Source: Aspergillus flavus
Lineage: Eukaryota > Ascomycota > Eurotiomycetes > Eurotiales > Aspergillaceae
NCBI RefSeq assembly: GCF_009017415.1
Contig: NC_092405.1
Coordinates: forward strand, 3,100,001-3,164,000
DNA length: 64,000 bases
Reading direction: 5' to 3'
Shown: positions 24,091 to 35,971 of the stretch, in pieces
Numbering within the stretch: position 1 is the stretch's first letter
How the letters are laid out: each line of letters opens with the position of its first letter
Notes under the pieces: model-generated
Told to the model about the DNA's origin: nothing
Seen by the model: only the letters and a program-made list of their open reading frames with translations
The model's database searches: none
Translations under genes and position numbers: made by a program

Positions 24091-25618
24091 TCAGAGATGT
24101 GCCTGCTCTTTTCTAAATTTCTCAAAATCGTAGCCCAGCTGCTCGATGCTTTTGAATTTGTGTCGCTCATCTCCTTTTCCAATAAACGTTCTTCTTATCT
24201 CAGGAAACAGCTGTCGCATCCATCTCTCCCTCTCCCCCCAGTAGTTGCCTTGTTTACCGTTTCCGTTGTCGGGCAACCCTTGGCGCGGTTCAGCACTGCC
24301 TGCCCATTTGTATAGTAGATTCATATAGTCCGCGTCCAATGGAAAATGTAGAAGGTGGAATGCTGTTCCATTCCCCTTTTTAATGACAGTGTCATCCTCC
24401 CAGGCCTTCATTTCAGCTGCGTCTGGTAGAGTAAGTCGTCCAGACCAGACACGAGCGAAGACAGCAGCCTGATTCTCGGACAAGGGCAAAGGTATTACCC
24501 TTTGGGGCAGAACAGGGAAAACGAGCGTGGGGTTGTGGATATAGAACAGATGTTGGTAGGTGTTCAGCACCCTCCGGCCATCCGTAATAACAGGAGGGTC
24601 CAGTGACGATAGAAAGGGGAAAGAGTACAGGTAGCCAGTGCAGAACACAATTGCATCAATGTCATTCTCAATCCTACCATCAGCGAAGCGAACCGCCCTT
24701 TTGTATTCGGTTGGTGGTAAGAACTCCACAATTTCTGGGACATAATCCTTGTCTGTGGCGTTGGACGGCATCAAGTATGACTCTGTTCGCTGGGACGCGA
24801 GCACTTTGCCCTGGCTCAGTCTGTTTATTTGGCTGCCAATATCGATTCCTGATGCAGAACCTCCTACAATGATCACCTTCTTTCCGCGGAAAGGTTCAGG
24901 TGAGTCATACAACTTGGCGTGGGAAATAATGCCCGGATAAGTCTCATTCCAGATCTTGATACCCGGTATATCTGGAGTGTACGGAACATCATAATGCCCA
25001 CTAGCCACAACCACAGCATCATATGTATCGGTCCTGCCGACCCCGGTTCGCAAATTCTTCGTTGTTACAGCCCAAGCATCTGCCCCGGAATCACCAGACT
25101 TGATATTCACAACTTGGGTGTCAAGGTGAATATAGTCTTGCACATTTTCTGCGTACTCGTCCAGATACTCCTTCACTGTAGAGTACTTCGGCAACACTTG
25201 GGCGTCAGGGGGAAATGGCTTGTCCCCGTAGGCCATTAATTCCTTTGGAATGTTGGTATCTAATGTACTATAAATGGGCGATATAAAAGCTGGCTCTAGT
25301 GGCCCCTGGATGTCTGCTGTGGGATGCCATATCGGTTCATCGCCAGGTTCGTTCGGGTCAAGTTGCGGCACAGGCACCAATGTGCTCTGTTTGAGAGCTG
25401 GTGGAGTATAATTCCATACCCCACCGACAGCACTTCTCTTCTCAAAAACATCAATCTTGGTGAAAGCCTTCTCTGCAAGAAGATACCTGATGAATCGTGA
25501 GTGAGACAATCTCAGGGTGAGTATGGCACTCAAGATTTGCTTCATACTTCACAGCAGATAGGCCTGACGGCCCTGCACCGATAACAGCCACCCGGCGGAT
25601 TTGCTTTGAGATCGTCAT
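24091..25618 (-). CDS. Flavin-containing monooxygenase (FMO-like)
   Basis: Two exons: 25548-25618 and 24091-25486; 488 residues. It oxidises nucleophilic N or S atoms, or carries out Baeyer-Villiger-type reactions, using FAD, NADPH and O2. The FAD-binding motif GAGPSG (residues 14-19) lies wholly in exon 1. The splice joins AVK to YLLAEKAF. A second nucleotide motif, VGGSASGIDIG, binds NADPH, and VVVASGHYDVPYTPDIPG matches the FMO fingerprint region. VFCTGYLYSFPF is the usual C-terminal ATG/CTG-containing element. Length is typical for fungal FMOs (450-550). The substrate is unknown. It is separated from the pigment PKS by the chromodomain gene, so a role in that pathway is only a possibility. 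Confidence 0.87.
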
Positions 25619-26239
25619 GCCGAACGTCCATTAACAGCAATGAAGTTTGGCGTCAGGATTTTAGTTACTCGATGTAGCTCAGTTGGTGATCAGACGATCT
25701 GTTTTCTGTTATGGAGTTAAATCACCCCGCCGGGCAATGTCGTGATCTACTACTAGTAACATTTACCACCTTAGGTTACTGTACAGCATGGGGCCTCGGA
25801 TAACATCGTAAACTTTGGTATAAACCAGGGTTTGGAATGGAAGGAAATAAGATTTCTTCACAATGATTCATAAACTTTTATTGATCGGCTTAGAAATTTT
25901 TTTTTTTTTTTTTCATAAAATCAAAGACTTATTGAGTTGTGTAACCATGTTCATGCGGTTACATGAATTACACAAACTTCTCTTCCTATGACTACCGAGG
26001 CCATGAACGCCCTACGTAATATTACAGCTCCAATACTGTTCCGCAAGCTCCAGATTGTCAGGTGAAGTCACCCGTGCTTTGCTCCTGCCGCCTTTTGAAC
26101 ACAAGCTATCGCTAAACAAAACTACCTCTATCTTTACTGCGAACACACATCTGTCAGGTCACATAGCATTGGTTGCAGGCAATGCAGTAGTCATCAGTGA
26201 TGCTATACCAAAGGTGTAAATCCATTAGCAGCTGCAGTG
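25619..26239. other. Divergent intergenic region with T tract and tRNA-like fragment
   Basis: 621 bp between divergent genes. Contains a tRNA-like remnant near 25668-25735 and a 17-nt T tract at 25897-25913. No protein-coding signal. Confidence 0.5.
25668..25735 (+). pseudogene. Possible degenerate tRNA fragment
   Basis: The string TAGCTCAGTTGG at 25675-25686 is a perfect tRNA A box/D-arm sequence. About 40 nt downstream GGAGTTAAATC resembles a decayed B box (GTTCAAATC with one base missing). No acceptor or anticodon stem can be paired, so a working tRNA is excluded. A chance match is possible. Confidence 0.25.
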
Positions 26240-29200
26240 ATGGATGCTAACGAGCAGTTTCCAACCTCCGAGCCCTTACGTGCGAGTCGCATCCCTATCG
26301 CGCAGCTTTCTCCATCACTTGAACACTTCTCCGAGAGCTCTATCCATGCATCCGTTACTCTTTTGTGGCCTTATTCATCATCGACAAAATCCCTCAGTCT
26401 CTTATTAGCAGAGCCAGACTTTCGCCTGCGTCACTCAAATGGACAAGTAAAGGCAGTTTTCCACGGGCACATCGCAGAAAGTGTGGCTCAATCTCATATT
26501 GGAATCGGCGATTCTGTTTATTTAAGTCTGAATGGAGCAAGGTTGTCGGATAATGTGACAGCGCCTGGAACCCCTGGCAGAAGCGTGGCATGGGATATGC
26601 ACTTCGATGATCGTGTGTTTCTCGAGGTACTGCGACTGAGAAGTTCTCAAGAAAATGTGGTGATCTCACTGACTAGATATCCAGATATGGCGCTCATTGA
26701 ATCATTTGTCGACTGTGAAAGTTGACCCTCCTACCCCCTCACCGAATGATACTACAGATGCGCCACCGGCCACCCCCATTGCCAAGGGCTACGATCGTTC
26801 TGATAGAAATCTTTTGATTGATGGGTTGAGCTCATGGCAGTCACCAGCCTTTCTAGGGCGATCGCGCACAGCCTTAGGAGGCTTGGCCGATTCAGTGTTG
26901 GACCAATTCGCCGAGGAGGATGGGTTTGTTCCCGGAAAAGGAAGAAAACGCCCTAGGTTCAGCATGCGAAGCAGCGAGTGGCGAGTAATCGACGAACCCG
27001 AAAGCCCGGGTGAAAGGGGCGAAGTCCCGGACTGGACTCATATTTTCGATGAAGATTGGGGAAGTGAACCAGAGCCTGGCCCGGACGGCCTCTCCGAAAC
27101 AGAGGAGAGGCCACCGGATGCCACTAAAATTAAAAACACTGGAATAGACTCGGAGGAGGTATCCCTTACTGTTCCAGCTTCGGAGGCTGATGTTGCGATG
27201 GAAAATGCTTCGCTGGCATCTTCTAGGACCAGTCCGGAACGACATATCGCTCAGACCGCAGACGGGATAAGGCTTCCTCCACATAGTATTTCTGGAATAG
27301 CCGAGTTCTCGCGCAAACGGGGTGTTCTAAATTGTTCTGCCCACCTTCCGATAGAGACTCCTCGGCTACACCCTATTCCCTCCCCCGGACTCCCCGTTCC
27401 TTCGCCGCTCATTACTATGTCAAACAGTCCACAGGGATATTTCACACCAGCCGCAGCCACGGCGCATTCTCACACCAGCCAGATACCCACAACCTTATCC
27501 CGGGAGGTGACAGATTTAGAGAATGAAATACCTGGTGCGCAGCCGGATACTTCGCAGACACCGGAATGTAAAGAGACAGTCATTACTTCAGGAACAGAAG
27601 ATCGCGCAATTGGTGTTCCCGAATTCACATCGGAGTCAAATTCCACGAAGATTACCCTCAAAGCTACAAGCCAGCCACATACGATGGCTAATACTGGGTT
27701 AGAAGGGCTATTACCTGACGAAGACTCGAAAGCAGCCGCTGAACCTGCCCAAGTCCACCAATTTACCCCGCACATATCTGAGAAGGATACGGGGAGACTT
27801 GATGGACATCTGGGAGATACTGATCAGTTGAGAAGTCCTAACAGAGTAGGAAATGAATTTGAGCTTGACGAGACGTGCATTGAAGCTCAGATGAAGGCTG
27901 AATCGGAAAAAGACAAAGGAGAAACCCATCAGGAGCAAGAAGTGGTTAAGGAGGACAATCTGGAAGATAATGGCCATAGATTTACACGTACCAGTAAAAG
28001 TCTTGTTCCTGGGGACACACGGGCAAGTGGTGTAGCCAAGGTGGTTGAATATGGCACCGATGGAAGCGGAGAAGAGGATACAGAGGCACTGGAAAGATCG
28101 GGGCACTATCATGACTTGGCGACTCAAAGCGAGACCTACACCCCAGAAACGGATCGTGAGCATCCAACGGGAGTTGCTCATGAAGGAGAGAATAAATGGG
28201 AAAGGAAAGAAAGTGAAGGTGAATCTGAAGAAGAGCTAGAAGAGGAAGAAGAACCGGAGGAAGAACAAGCTCAAGGGATTAAAGAAACAGACAGGGAAGG
28301 AGATGCAGACAACGAGGAGATGGAAAGGGACGACTTAGAAGCTGAATGGAATGATGAAGAGGGATGGTACGAAGAAGAGGAGGAGGAGGAGGAAGAAGAA
28401 GAAGAAGAAGAAGAAAAAGAAGAAGAGGAAGACGAAGAACAGGAAGAAGGCGAAGAAGCCGAGGATATGTACGAAGATGAATACGGTGATGGTGCTGAAT
28501 CTGAGATCGTATCGGACCAAATGAGTATTGATACGCCTACCCAGCCACCTGCCATGAAGAATGTGCACCCGGAAGTCATCGTTCTAGACAGTGACAGCGA
28601 AGATGAAGCCACGCCTGCTTCCCAGGCTTACCCCATGACCACGTCAAGAGATGAAGCCAGTACACAGGAGATTGAGTCATCCGAACCTGAAACATCTGCT
28701 TCCGAAGAGGGCTCCCTAAGATCAAGACGTTCAGATAACTCAGAAAGCTCAGAGGATGAAGAGGACGAAAATTGGTCTGATGAAAACTCGGAAGATGAGC
28801 AGCTGTTAGATGAGACTGGAGGAGAGATGATGGAGGATGAACGTGGACGAGCGAATGGCGAACAGCAAAGAGCCGGGCATGCTGTAGACGAGCTCTCTGA
28901 CAATGGAAGTACGAGGGGCGAGCAGGTGGATGAGGACTCGGTTGATGCACATGAGGAATACCAAGCTGACAACGAAGTAATGAAAGAACAACCCGAAACC
29001 AAAAGGGGCCAGGTGTCAGTATCACAGCCCATGGATATTAGGGATGCGGGTTCCGATACTGATGAACCAACGCCTCAGCATTACCAATTGGGACATACAA
29101 TTAGGGCCTCATTTCATGATTCTGAGCAGAGAAATCTTGATTATCACGCATGTACCATGGCATCCGCTCAAGATCCTCATTCCGACTCTAGAACTACTTT

Positions 29201-30566
29201 ACACGAATTTGAGACAGTGATCGACCCGGAGTTGCAAAACATTGGCCTTGCTGAAGAACAAGCAAACAAAGACGTGGAAGAAGAGCATCGTTCAGATTAT
29301 ATTTATGCTGAGCCTAGGCCTGAGGTTCCCGCAAAGATACCTGAGGTTGTTCAAGATATTGATCAAGGTTTGTTTCTTGACGGTACTTCATCTTCACAAG
29401 CATCGCACGATTCCCGTGAGGCTGTTTCAGAAAAGTCTCCGCAATTGCAGCATTTGATACCAATGGATACTCAACTCGCAGAAGTTGATCAACCCTCTGT
29501 GGATTTCACTACTACTGGGATACTTCCTACATCTGAACACGTACAAAGAAAAACAACTGTACAATCCCAAGGCCAAATGCCACCAGCGATTCAAATTGGG
29601 ACAATTGCGCCAGCGGAACGACATCTCAATGTCGCTGAAGACGTTGAGCATGAAGCACGTCTCGTCCCTCCCCAGCGGGAGGGAGAGCATGAACTCGAGG
29701 AATTTTCTGCGGATGGAGATGTGGGAACGCCAGCGTCTTTCAGTGGAGACCCAGCCCAAGCAGATGAGCTTTATTCAGATGATGAATCCGTTGGAGATCT
29801 AGACGAAGTCCACCTCATTGGAATAGACCGCCATTATCCCGGCCTGCACAGCCAACTCTCCTATCTTGCTCCGTTGGCCACTCTTGTCGATCACTACAAT
29901 GCATTGGTAGATACCATATCTGTTGTGTCGGAAGTCCAACCTGTGTTCCGAGCGGCATCAGGAAAGAAGGATTTTATCTTAACCCTTCAACTCACTGATC
30001 AATCTATGGCTGGAACCACTCTCTATGCGCAGATTTTCCGACCTTCCAAAGTAGCACTTCCCTCAGTGGAAGAGGGGAACGCTGTCTTGTTACGCAACTT
30101 CAGAGTCAAGAGTTTCAATCGCTCCATAATGCTTATCAGCCTTGACACCAGTGCCTGGGCTGTTTTCAAAGGCTTAGATGATAAAGCACTGACTCATGAC
30201 CCCCCAATTGAATACGGGAGCGAAGAGGAAGCCTGCGCCACTGATCTGCGCCAATGGTACCAAGAGACTGGTATGGCCATGGTGGCAGATAACCAGCTAC
30301 AAGCCTCCATAAACAGGGAAAGTAGAGAAGGGACACCCACTAGCAGCGCTGCACTTAGCGATTCAGGGAGCATCGAGTCGACACTGCGCGACGCACGCGG
30401 AGAATCGTCTTTCTCGAGTCGGGGCTCGCGGCGGGGCAAAAAGTCCCATCGGAGAATAACAATTCATGAGTTGAGAGATGGAAGGAGATACACCGAGGTT
30501 GGCTCACCGTCTGGAAAAGAGAGTATACACGAACTGCGAGACGGAACCGTTTATGCCAATTTGTGA
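26240..30566 (+). CDS. Large protein with POT1/Cdc13-type telomere-binding OB fold
   Basis: Two exons: 26240-26626 and 26685-30566; the 58-nt intron (gtactg...ctgactagatatccag) joins FLE to IWRSLNHL in phase 0; 1422 residues. The first 140 residues look like an OB-fold half (VTLLWPYSSSTKSLSLLLAEPD, VKAVFHGHIAE, VYLSLNGAR). Residues about 1170-1300 form a Telo_bind-like OB domain (LAPLATLVDHYNALVDTISVVSEV, FILTLQLTD, TLYAQIFRP, GNAVLLRNFRVKSF). Between them lie about 1000 disordered residues, very acidic, with an almost pure Glu block at about 692-725 encoded by GAA/GAG repeats. The C-terminal end is Ser/Arg-rich. Telomere protection is inferred from the domain; POT1 itself is usually shorter. 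The ATG at 26240 follows an in-frame GTG that need not be used. Confidence 0.78.
28371..28455 (+). repeat. GAA/GAG low-complexity tract coding poly-glutamate
   Basis: A purine-only trinucleotide run inside exon 2 of the telomere-binding-like gene. It encodes the nearly pure glutamate block, and its antisense reads as a spurious serine/phenylalanine-rich frame. Confidence 0.95.
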
Positions 30567-30837
30567 GGAAAACTTGGGTACCAGATTAGATCCTTCACAC
30601 TCGATGGGTTGTTTGACTCTTTATTTTTGATTTTTGTATATAAGCCTTCATGACGAGTTCACCAGTCTAGGTCTTGGACTGAAAAATGAACGACACAATT
30701 TTTGTCTACGATCTTTGCATGGCCCAAGAAGATGGTACTCACCAATCATCACATTTGAAGCAAGTCTCTCTATGCTGTAGTCTATGATATTCAAAACGCA
30801 AACCAGACAGGCTGCGGAAGCTTAAAGAACTTAACGT

Positions 30838-32192
30838 CTACATTTTTGAAGTCTTGTCTCCTGCCAAGAGATCCATGTTGATAGCTGCTCTGATCAGTTG
30901 ATTCGCGATAGCAGTTGGCGGCGGAAGTCTCAACCCTCCCTCTTTGTACTCCGGACCAGCCTTATCACCCAGCGCACTTACACCTATTCTCAAAGCCTCC
31001 TCGACTTCCTCGACGTCAAACCATTTCGCATCTTCCAGCTCAGGATCGTGGCTTAGGTTGATCGTTTCATGAGCAGGATCACTAACCTGTGCGATTGCTC
31101 CAATCATGAGATTTGCTGGGTAGGGCCAAGGTTGAGATGAGTGAATAATGACACGGGAAAGAGTGACACCCGCCTCTTCCCACACCTCCCTCCGGACAGC
31201 GTCTTCAACCGACTCTGCTGGTTCAATGAAACCGGCAAGGGTTGAATACCAGTTGGGCGGATAGCGTTTTGAGCGACCAAGCAGAACCCGCTTGGCATCG
31301 GTTGAAAGAACGGCCACAATGATTGTTGGATCGGTACGTGGAAAGGAGAGATTGGAAAGAGTAGTGCGCGTGTTGCAGGCAGGTCGTTCGGCTGGTTTTC
31401 CCTCCGCGACACGGGCAACGTCTGTAGGTGGACAGGCACGCTTGGTACCGGAATTTACAGAGAGCGTCGGATGGCCGCAAGTGCCACAGAAGCTATTACG
31501 ATTATTCCAATCCATGAGAGCGCGGGACTGGGCATAAATGGCAGCTTGGATGCGGTGAGTAAACGAAGTCTGCTCTCTAGATTTCAGCAAAGCTTACCTT
31601 CGTCAGCTGAAAAGGTCATGACCACTCTCGACTGGAAGAAGCTCAACCCCTTTTCCTCCATGGCGCTAATCACAGCTTTGGAATTGGTCTGTTGCTCTTC
31701 ATCCCCCTTTGGGGTTACGTCAAGAGCAAAGAAAGGTGCACCGGTATAGATCTTCCAAGCGAGCCCATCTTGCTTACGGCTCTCGTCCAGTCCAAGGAAG
31801 ATTAGCTGCGCGGTGGTTTTCCGTGAGTCATATTCCTTGATTGTCTCCTCTTCTGTCTTATCATAAATCGTCTCAGGAACAAGCTTTTCGACTTCATTAT
31901 AGTGAGCATAATACAATTCCGAAGGAGACTTTGTAAGGGGTGCAAGGTCCTTCAGAAGTACGAAGCGGGTGGAAGGATGTTTGATAGCTGCCGAAAGGAA
32001 AGCATGCTCGGTCCGCAGGAACGAGAGCCGATTTAGAGGCGAGCCTAGTAATATTAGTATCGAAACGGACTGTTTAGTCAGAGCCGGTGGCCTACTGGAG
32101 AAGTAATTTACGGTTTCTCTCCCAAATTGTCGAGAGAGCATTGACTCAGCTTGCGTATGGGCAGGAGTTGGAATCTGGGGGTGACTGGTCAT
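30838..32192 (-). CDS. NPY1: Peroxisomal-type NADH pyrophosphatase (Nudix)
   Basis: Two exons: 31598-32192 and 30838-31544; 433 residues. The enzyme cleaves NADH (and NAD+, some capped RNA) to NMNH and AMP. An N-terminal NudC-like domain (about 1-200) is followed by a zinc-ribbon motif CGTCGH...RACPP (about 225-245). The Nudix box reads GFIEPAESVEDAVRREVWEEAGV (about 303-325), with all REVWEE catalytic residues. NPY1/NudC enzymes carry this exact order of domains. The C-terminal tripeptide is SKM, close to a peroxisomal PTS1 signal. The intron was placed by frame: DEG is cut at its third codon and joined to AAIYAQSR. Divergent from QNS1 across 463 bp. Confidence 0.9.
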
Positions 32193-32655
32193 AATGAATC
32201 TTATGCACGAATCAGATCAGTGAGCGGATTGGGGTGAAAAATCTATACCGGTAACTATGTAGAATGCCAAAAGAGGGGGCAAGCAGAGTAGAAATCGCAA
32301 GCGCAAATGTAGACGCCCTGATAACCAGTGATTAATCAGCTGCTTCTCATAACTTATCCGAGGATCAACACGCCGGCAAATGACGTATTCCGGATACTAT
32401 CACCGCATGCATTTCAGAGATCTTTACTATGAATGCTCCGGTAATACAAAAACCACAGCGGGGTACGAGGGGGAAGCTCCCCACACACGTGACCTGCATC
32501 ATTGTCGTCCATCTCCAATTCAATTCTTATCGCCGGGAAAGCGCGCATGAACTTGTCTCTTGTGTGCGCTTTGAACGATTTGCTGACAAGATACGGGTTC
32601 GGGATCTAGAGATCGGAAATTGGTCACTAATTGAGATTGTCCCCATTCATTCAAC
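32193..32655. promoter_or_regulatory. Shared divergent promoter of NPY1 and QNS1
   Basis: 463 bp between the two start codons, the only non-coding sequence between them, so it must hold both promoters. No TATA box stands out near either start. A CACACGTGAC E-box-like site lies at about 32482-32491. Confidence 0.6.
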
Positions 32656-35577
32656 ATGGGCCACCTTGTCACTCTTGCAACATGGTAGGTACTACATTCG
32701 AGCAATTCCTTGCGCCATCTACTTACAAGGTTGCGCTAATTTGTCTTACCTGTCAGCTCCCTTAACCAATGGGCCCTTGATTTTGAAGGCAACTGCGAAC
32801 GAATTATTGAGAGTATCCGTCAGGCTAAGAAAGCTGGAGCTACTCTACGCGTCGGTCCTGAACTAGAAATCACCGGTAACATGAATATTGGCCATGACTA
32901 CAAAGTTCGATTCATTGATACGTTTATTTAGGATATGGTGTTCTTGATGGATTCCTCGAGGGCGATACGTTCCTCCATTCGTGGGAGATGCTGGCTCGTA
33001 TCATTGACCACGCTGACTGTCAAGACATTGTGGTGGACGTAGGTATGCCTGTTCGGCATAGGAATGTGCGATACAATTGCCGGTGGGTGATTTTCAACTT
33101 GGTAAACAGGGTCTTGCTAATATTTCCAAGCGTGATCTTTTATAACCGCAAGATCATTCTGATTCGCCCGAAGATGTGGCTTGCGAATGGTTTGTTCATA
33201 CCTTATCCCAACACAGTTCGTCTTGTTCTTTGCTAACGTTTGTGAGTTAATCAGATGGAAACTATAGAGAAATGCGGTATTTTACTCCATGGCAGCGCCC
33301 CCAAGAGATTGAAGATTACTATCTTGAATCAATCGTTGGTAAAATAACAGGCCAGTATAAAGTTCCTTTCGGAGACGCAGTCATCAGCACAAGAGATACT
33401 TGTCTAGGTTTAGAGACATGCGAAGAGCTATTCACTCCTAATGGGTACGCACTTCAACTACGTAATTGTGACTATCATGCTAACATATATGTAGGCCTCA
33501 TATTCCTTATGGTCTTGCCGGTATGGCCATCATTGCAAGATGTAGCTCTATTCTGGTAGAGACCACTGACCTCTCCGATAGGTGTGGAGATCATTTCCAA
33601 TTCGTCAGGAAGCCATCACGAGTTAAGGAAGCTTGACACCCGTATCAACTTGGTTACGCAGGCTACGAAACTGGTGAAGTTACCCACAAAGATAGTATTA
33701 ATTCCGTAGGCTGACGGCCTTTTAGAGTGGAGGCATTTATCTATATGCGAACCAGCAAGGCTGCGATGGTGATAGACTGTATTACGATGGCTGCGCAATG
33801 ATCGTCGTCAATGGCAATATTGTGGCCCAGGGGTCTCAATTTTCCTTGAATGATGTCGAGGTTGTTACGGCTACAGTCGATATAGAAGAAGTCCGGTCCC
33901 CAAAGTTCTGGCTCTTGTAGCCAAAAGCTAACTTCGTATAGGTCCGGACGTATCGTTCTAGTGCTAGTCGTGGTATGCAAGCCAGCAAACAAACACCATT
34001 TGTTCGTCTTGACCTCGATATGAGGCTCTCTCGTCAAAACGAAGAAGCTGATCCCGGCCTTGCCCCATCTGAGGCCATTGCGCCCCGCTACCACGCTCCT
34101 GAAGAAGAAGTTGCACTCGGTCCAGCTTGTTGGCTTTGGGATTACCTCCGAAGGAGTGGTGCCGCTGGATTCTTCCTTCCGCTCAGTGGTGGTATTGACA
34201 GTTGTGCTACTGCCATTATTGTACATTCGATGTGTAGAGAAGTCATCAAGGCAGTGTCAGAAGGAAATGAGCAGGTTATCAAAGATGTCCGCAGGCTGTG
34301 CGCTGAGCCTGCGGATTCCACCTGGCTTCCTACTACGAGTCAAGAAGTGTGCAAGTAAGACTGGACTTGCCGAACTTCTAGCCTCTAACCAAGCATGCTA
34401 ATTCTCTCTTAGCCGCATCTTCCACACCAGCTATATGGGCACCCAAAATTCCAGTAAGGAGACAAGGGACCGGTCAAAGAGGCTTTCAACCGACATTGGA
34501 TCTTATCATGTCGACTTCAACTTTGATACAGTTGTGACTTCCTTGACGAATTTGTTCACGATGGTTACCAACTTCCAGCCTAAGTTCAAGGTTCATGGTG
34601 GTAGTCGGGCAGAAAATCAAGCGCTACAGAACGTTCAAGCCCGCTTAAGAATGGTGCTTTCGTACTTGTTTGCATCCTTGCTTCCTACAGTCCGGCAGCG
34701 ACCAGGTGGAGGCGGACTGCTTGTCCTGGCATCATCAAATGTAGATGGTAAGTGGTCTCTCCTAAACATACTGGATTTCGCTAACTGTCAGCAGAATGGT
34801 ATATACAACTTCACCCCTTTAGCCCCAAGTACTCATGTATAGGATTTGTTCAATACTGACCGGAATACACAGTTTGCGTGGCTATTTAACTAAATACGAT
34901 GCCAGTAGCGCAGATGTATGCCTTAGCCCTTTCTCTTGCCTGGCGCTCTTCATACGGGGCAATTTGATGCTAACAGTAAAACCTAAACTAGTTGAACCCA
35001 ATTGGCTCTATCAGCAAAGTCGACTTGAAGAAATTCATCGCCTGGTCTCGGGATTCGTTTGAATTGCCTATTCTTCACGAATTCCTGAATGCCACCCCAA
35101 CTGCCGAGCTGGAACCGATAACATCCACGTACGTCCAGTCAGACGAAGCGGACATGGGTGTAACGTACGCTGAGTTGTCCACTTTCGGCTACCTGCGTAA
35201 GATCGCGAAACTAGGACCTTGGTCCATGTACGAAAGATTGCTCCATGTGTGGGGTAATGAGTACAGCCCGCGCGAGATATATGAGAAAACCCGTCATTTC
35301 TTCTACAATTATGCCATTAACCGTCATAAGATGACCGTACTTACCCCTAGTTATCATGCGGAACAGTACTCTCCTGATGATAACAGGCATGACCTCCGAC
35401 AGTTCTTGTGTAAGTAGTCTTGGGCAGTTGAGTTGACAATTTCTAAAGCCTGCTAATGCGCCACTAGACCCCTCTTTTACATGGGCATACAAGAAGATGG
35501 AAGACAGTGTCAAGTACTGGGAATCAAAAGGGTGGACTGCTGGAAAAGCACAGAAGAAGAACGTCAAGGCAGACTAG
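32656..35577 (+). CDS. QNS1: Glutamine-dependent NAD+ synthetase, 14 exons
   Basis: Exons: 32656-32684, 32757-32875, 32932-33082, 33131-33189, 33255-33444, 33495-33520, 33582-33673, 33726-33890, 33942-34354, 34413-34747, 34795-34798, 34873-34915, 34992-35409, 35468-35577; 717 residues (yeast Qns1 714). It turns deamido-NAD, glutamine and ATP into NAD. The N-terminal nitrilase-like amidase has its full triad, Glu45, Lys114 and Cys175, at the same numbers as yeast. The synthetase domain carries the PP-loop [10 protein letters not shown] and the conserved [14 protein letters not shown] and [13 protein letters not shown] blocks. Exon 11 is only 4 nt (AATG), needed for the conserved Asp-Glu-Cys. 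A 7-nt version with an extra Ala is the alternative. The donor at 33891 (gtccgg) is weak. Confidence 0.93.
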
Positions 35578-35971
35578 ATGGATTTAGCTTAGCTACCAGT
35601 AATCTGAACGCGGTCATGTGTGTTTTTAAGGAATAAATACTAAGAGATACATGCCATGGAACATTAGTTGAGATGTGTAAGATCTGGAAGATATTGCCCC
35701 TTGAAAAGACCACTTAGCATAGCCAGGTAACCAGTACACGGCATAAGAGTTGAATATATGAGACTAGCATAATGTTTGCTAGGGGAGTTATTTTGAAAAA
35801 GGTTATGTGGGAAATTGGAATAGGAACAGTTCATAAGACGCCAACTGGGAAAACGCAGCGCTAAGCAGACAAGACATAGAAAAGGAATAAAAGGCGGGTG
35901 AGTAAAGGAGAGTAGTGTGAAAGAAAGCATAATCAGAGGAAAGGAATGATGAAAATCTAAGATCTCTCGAC
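35578..35971. other. Convergent intergenic region
   Basis: 394 bp between the 3' ends of QNS1 and the uncharacterised gene. A/T-rich, with no coding signal. Confidence 0.6.

Noticed and set aside
28271..28612. Minus-strand serine- and phenylalanine-rich frames
   Set aside because: They are the antisense of the GAA/GAG tract that codes the acidic linker of the telomere-binding-like protein.
32656..35577. Scattered short frames in QNS1 suggested a decayed pseudogene
   Set aside because: All 14 exons join in frame with splice signals, the triad Glu45/Lys114/Cys175 matches yeast numbering, and total length is 717 residues.
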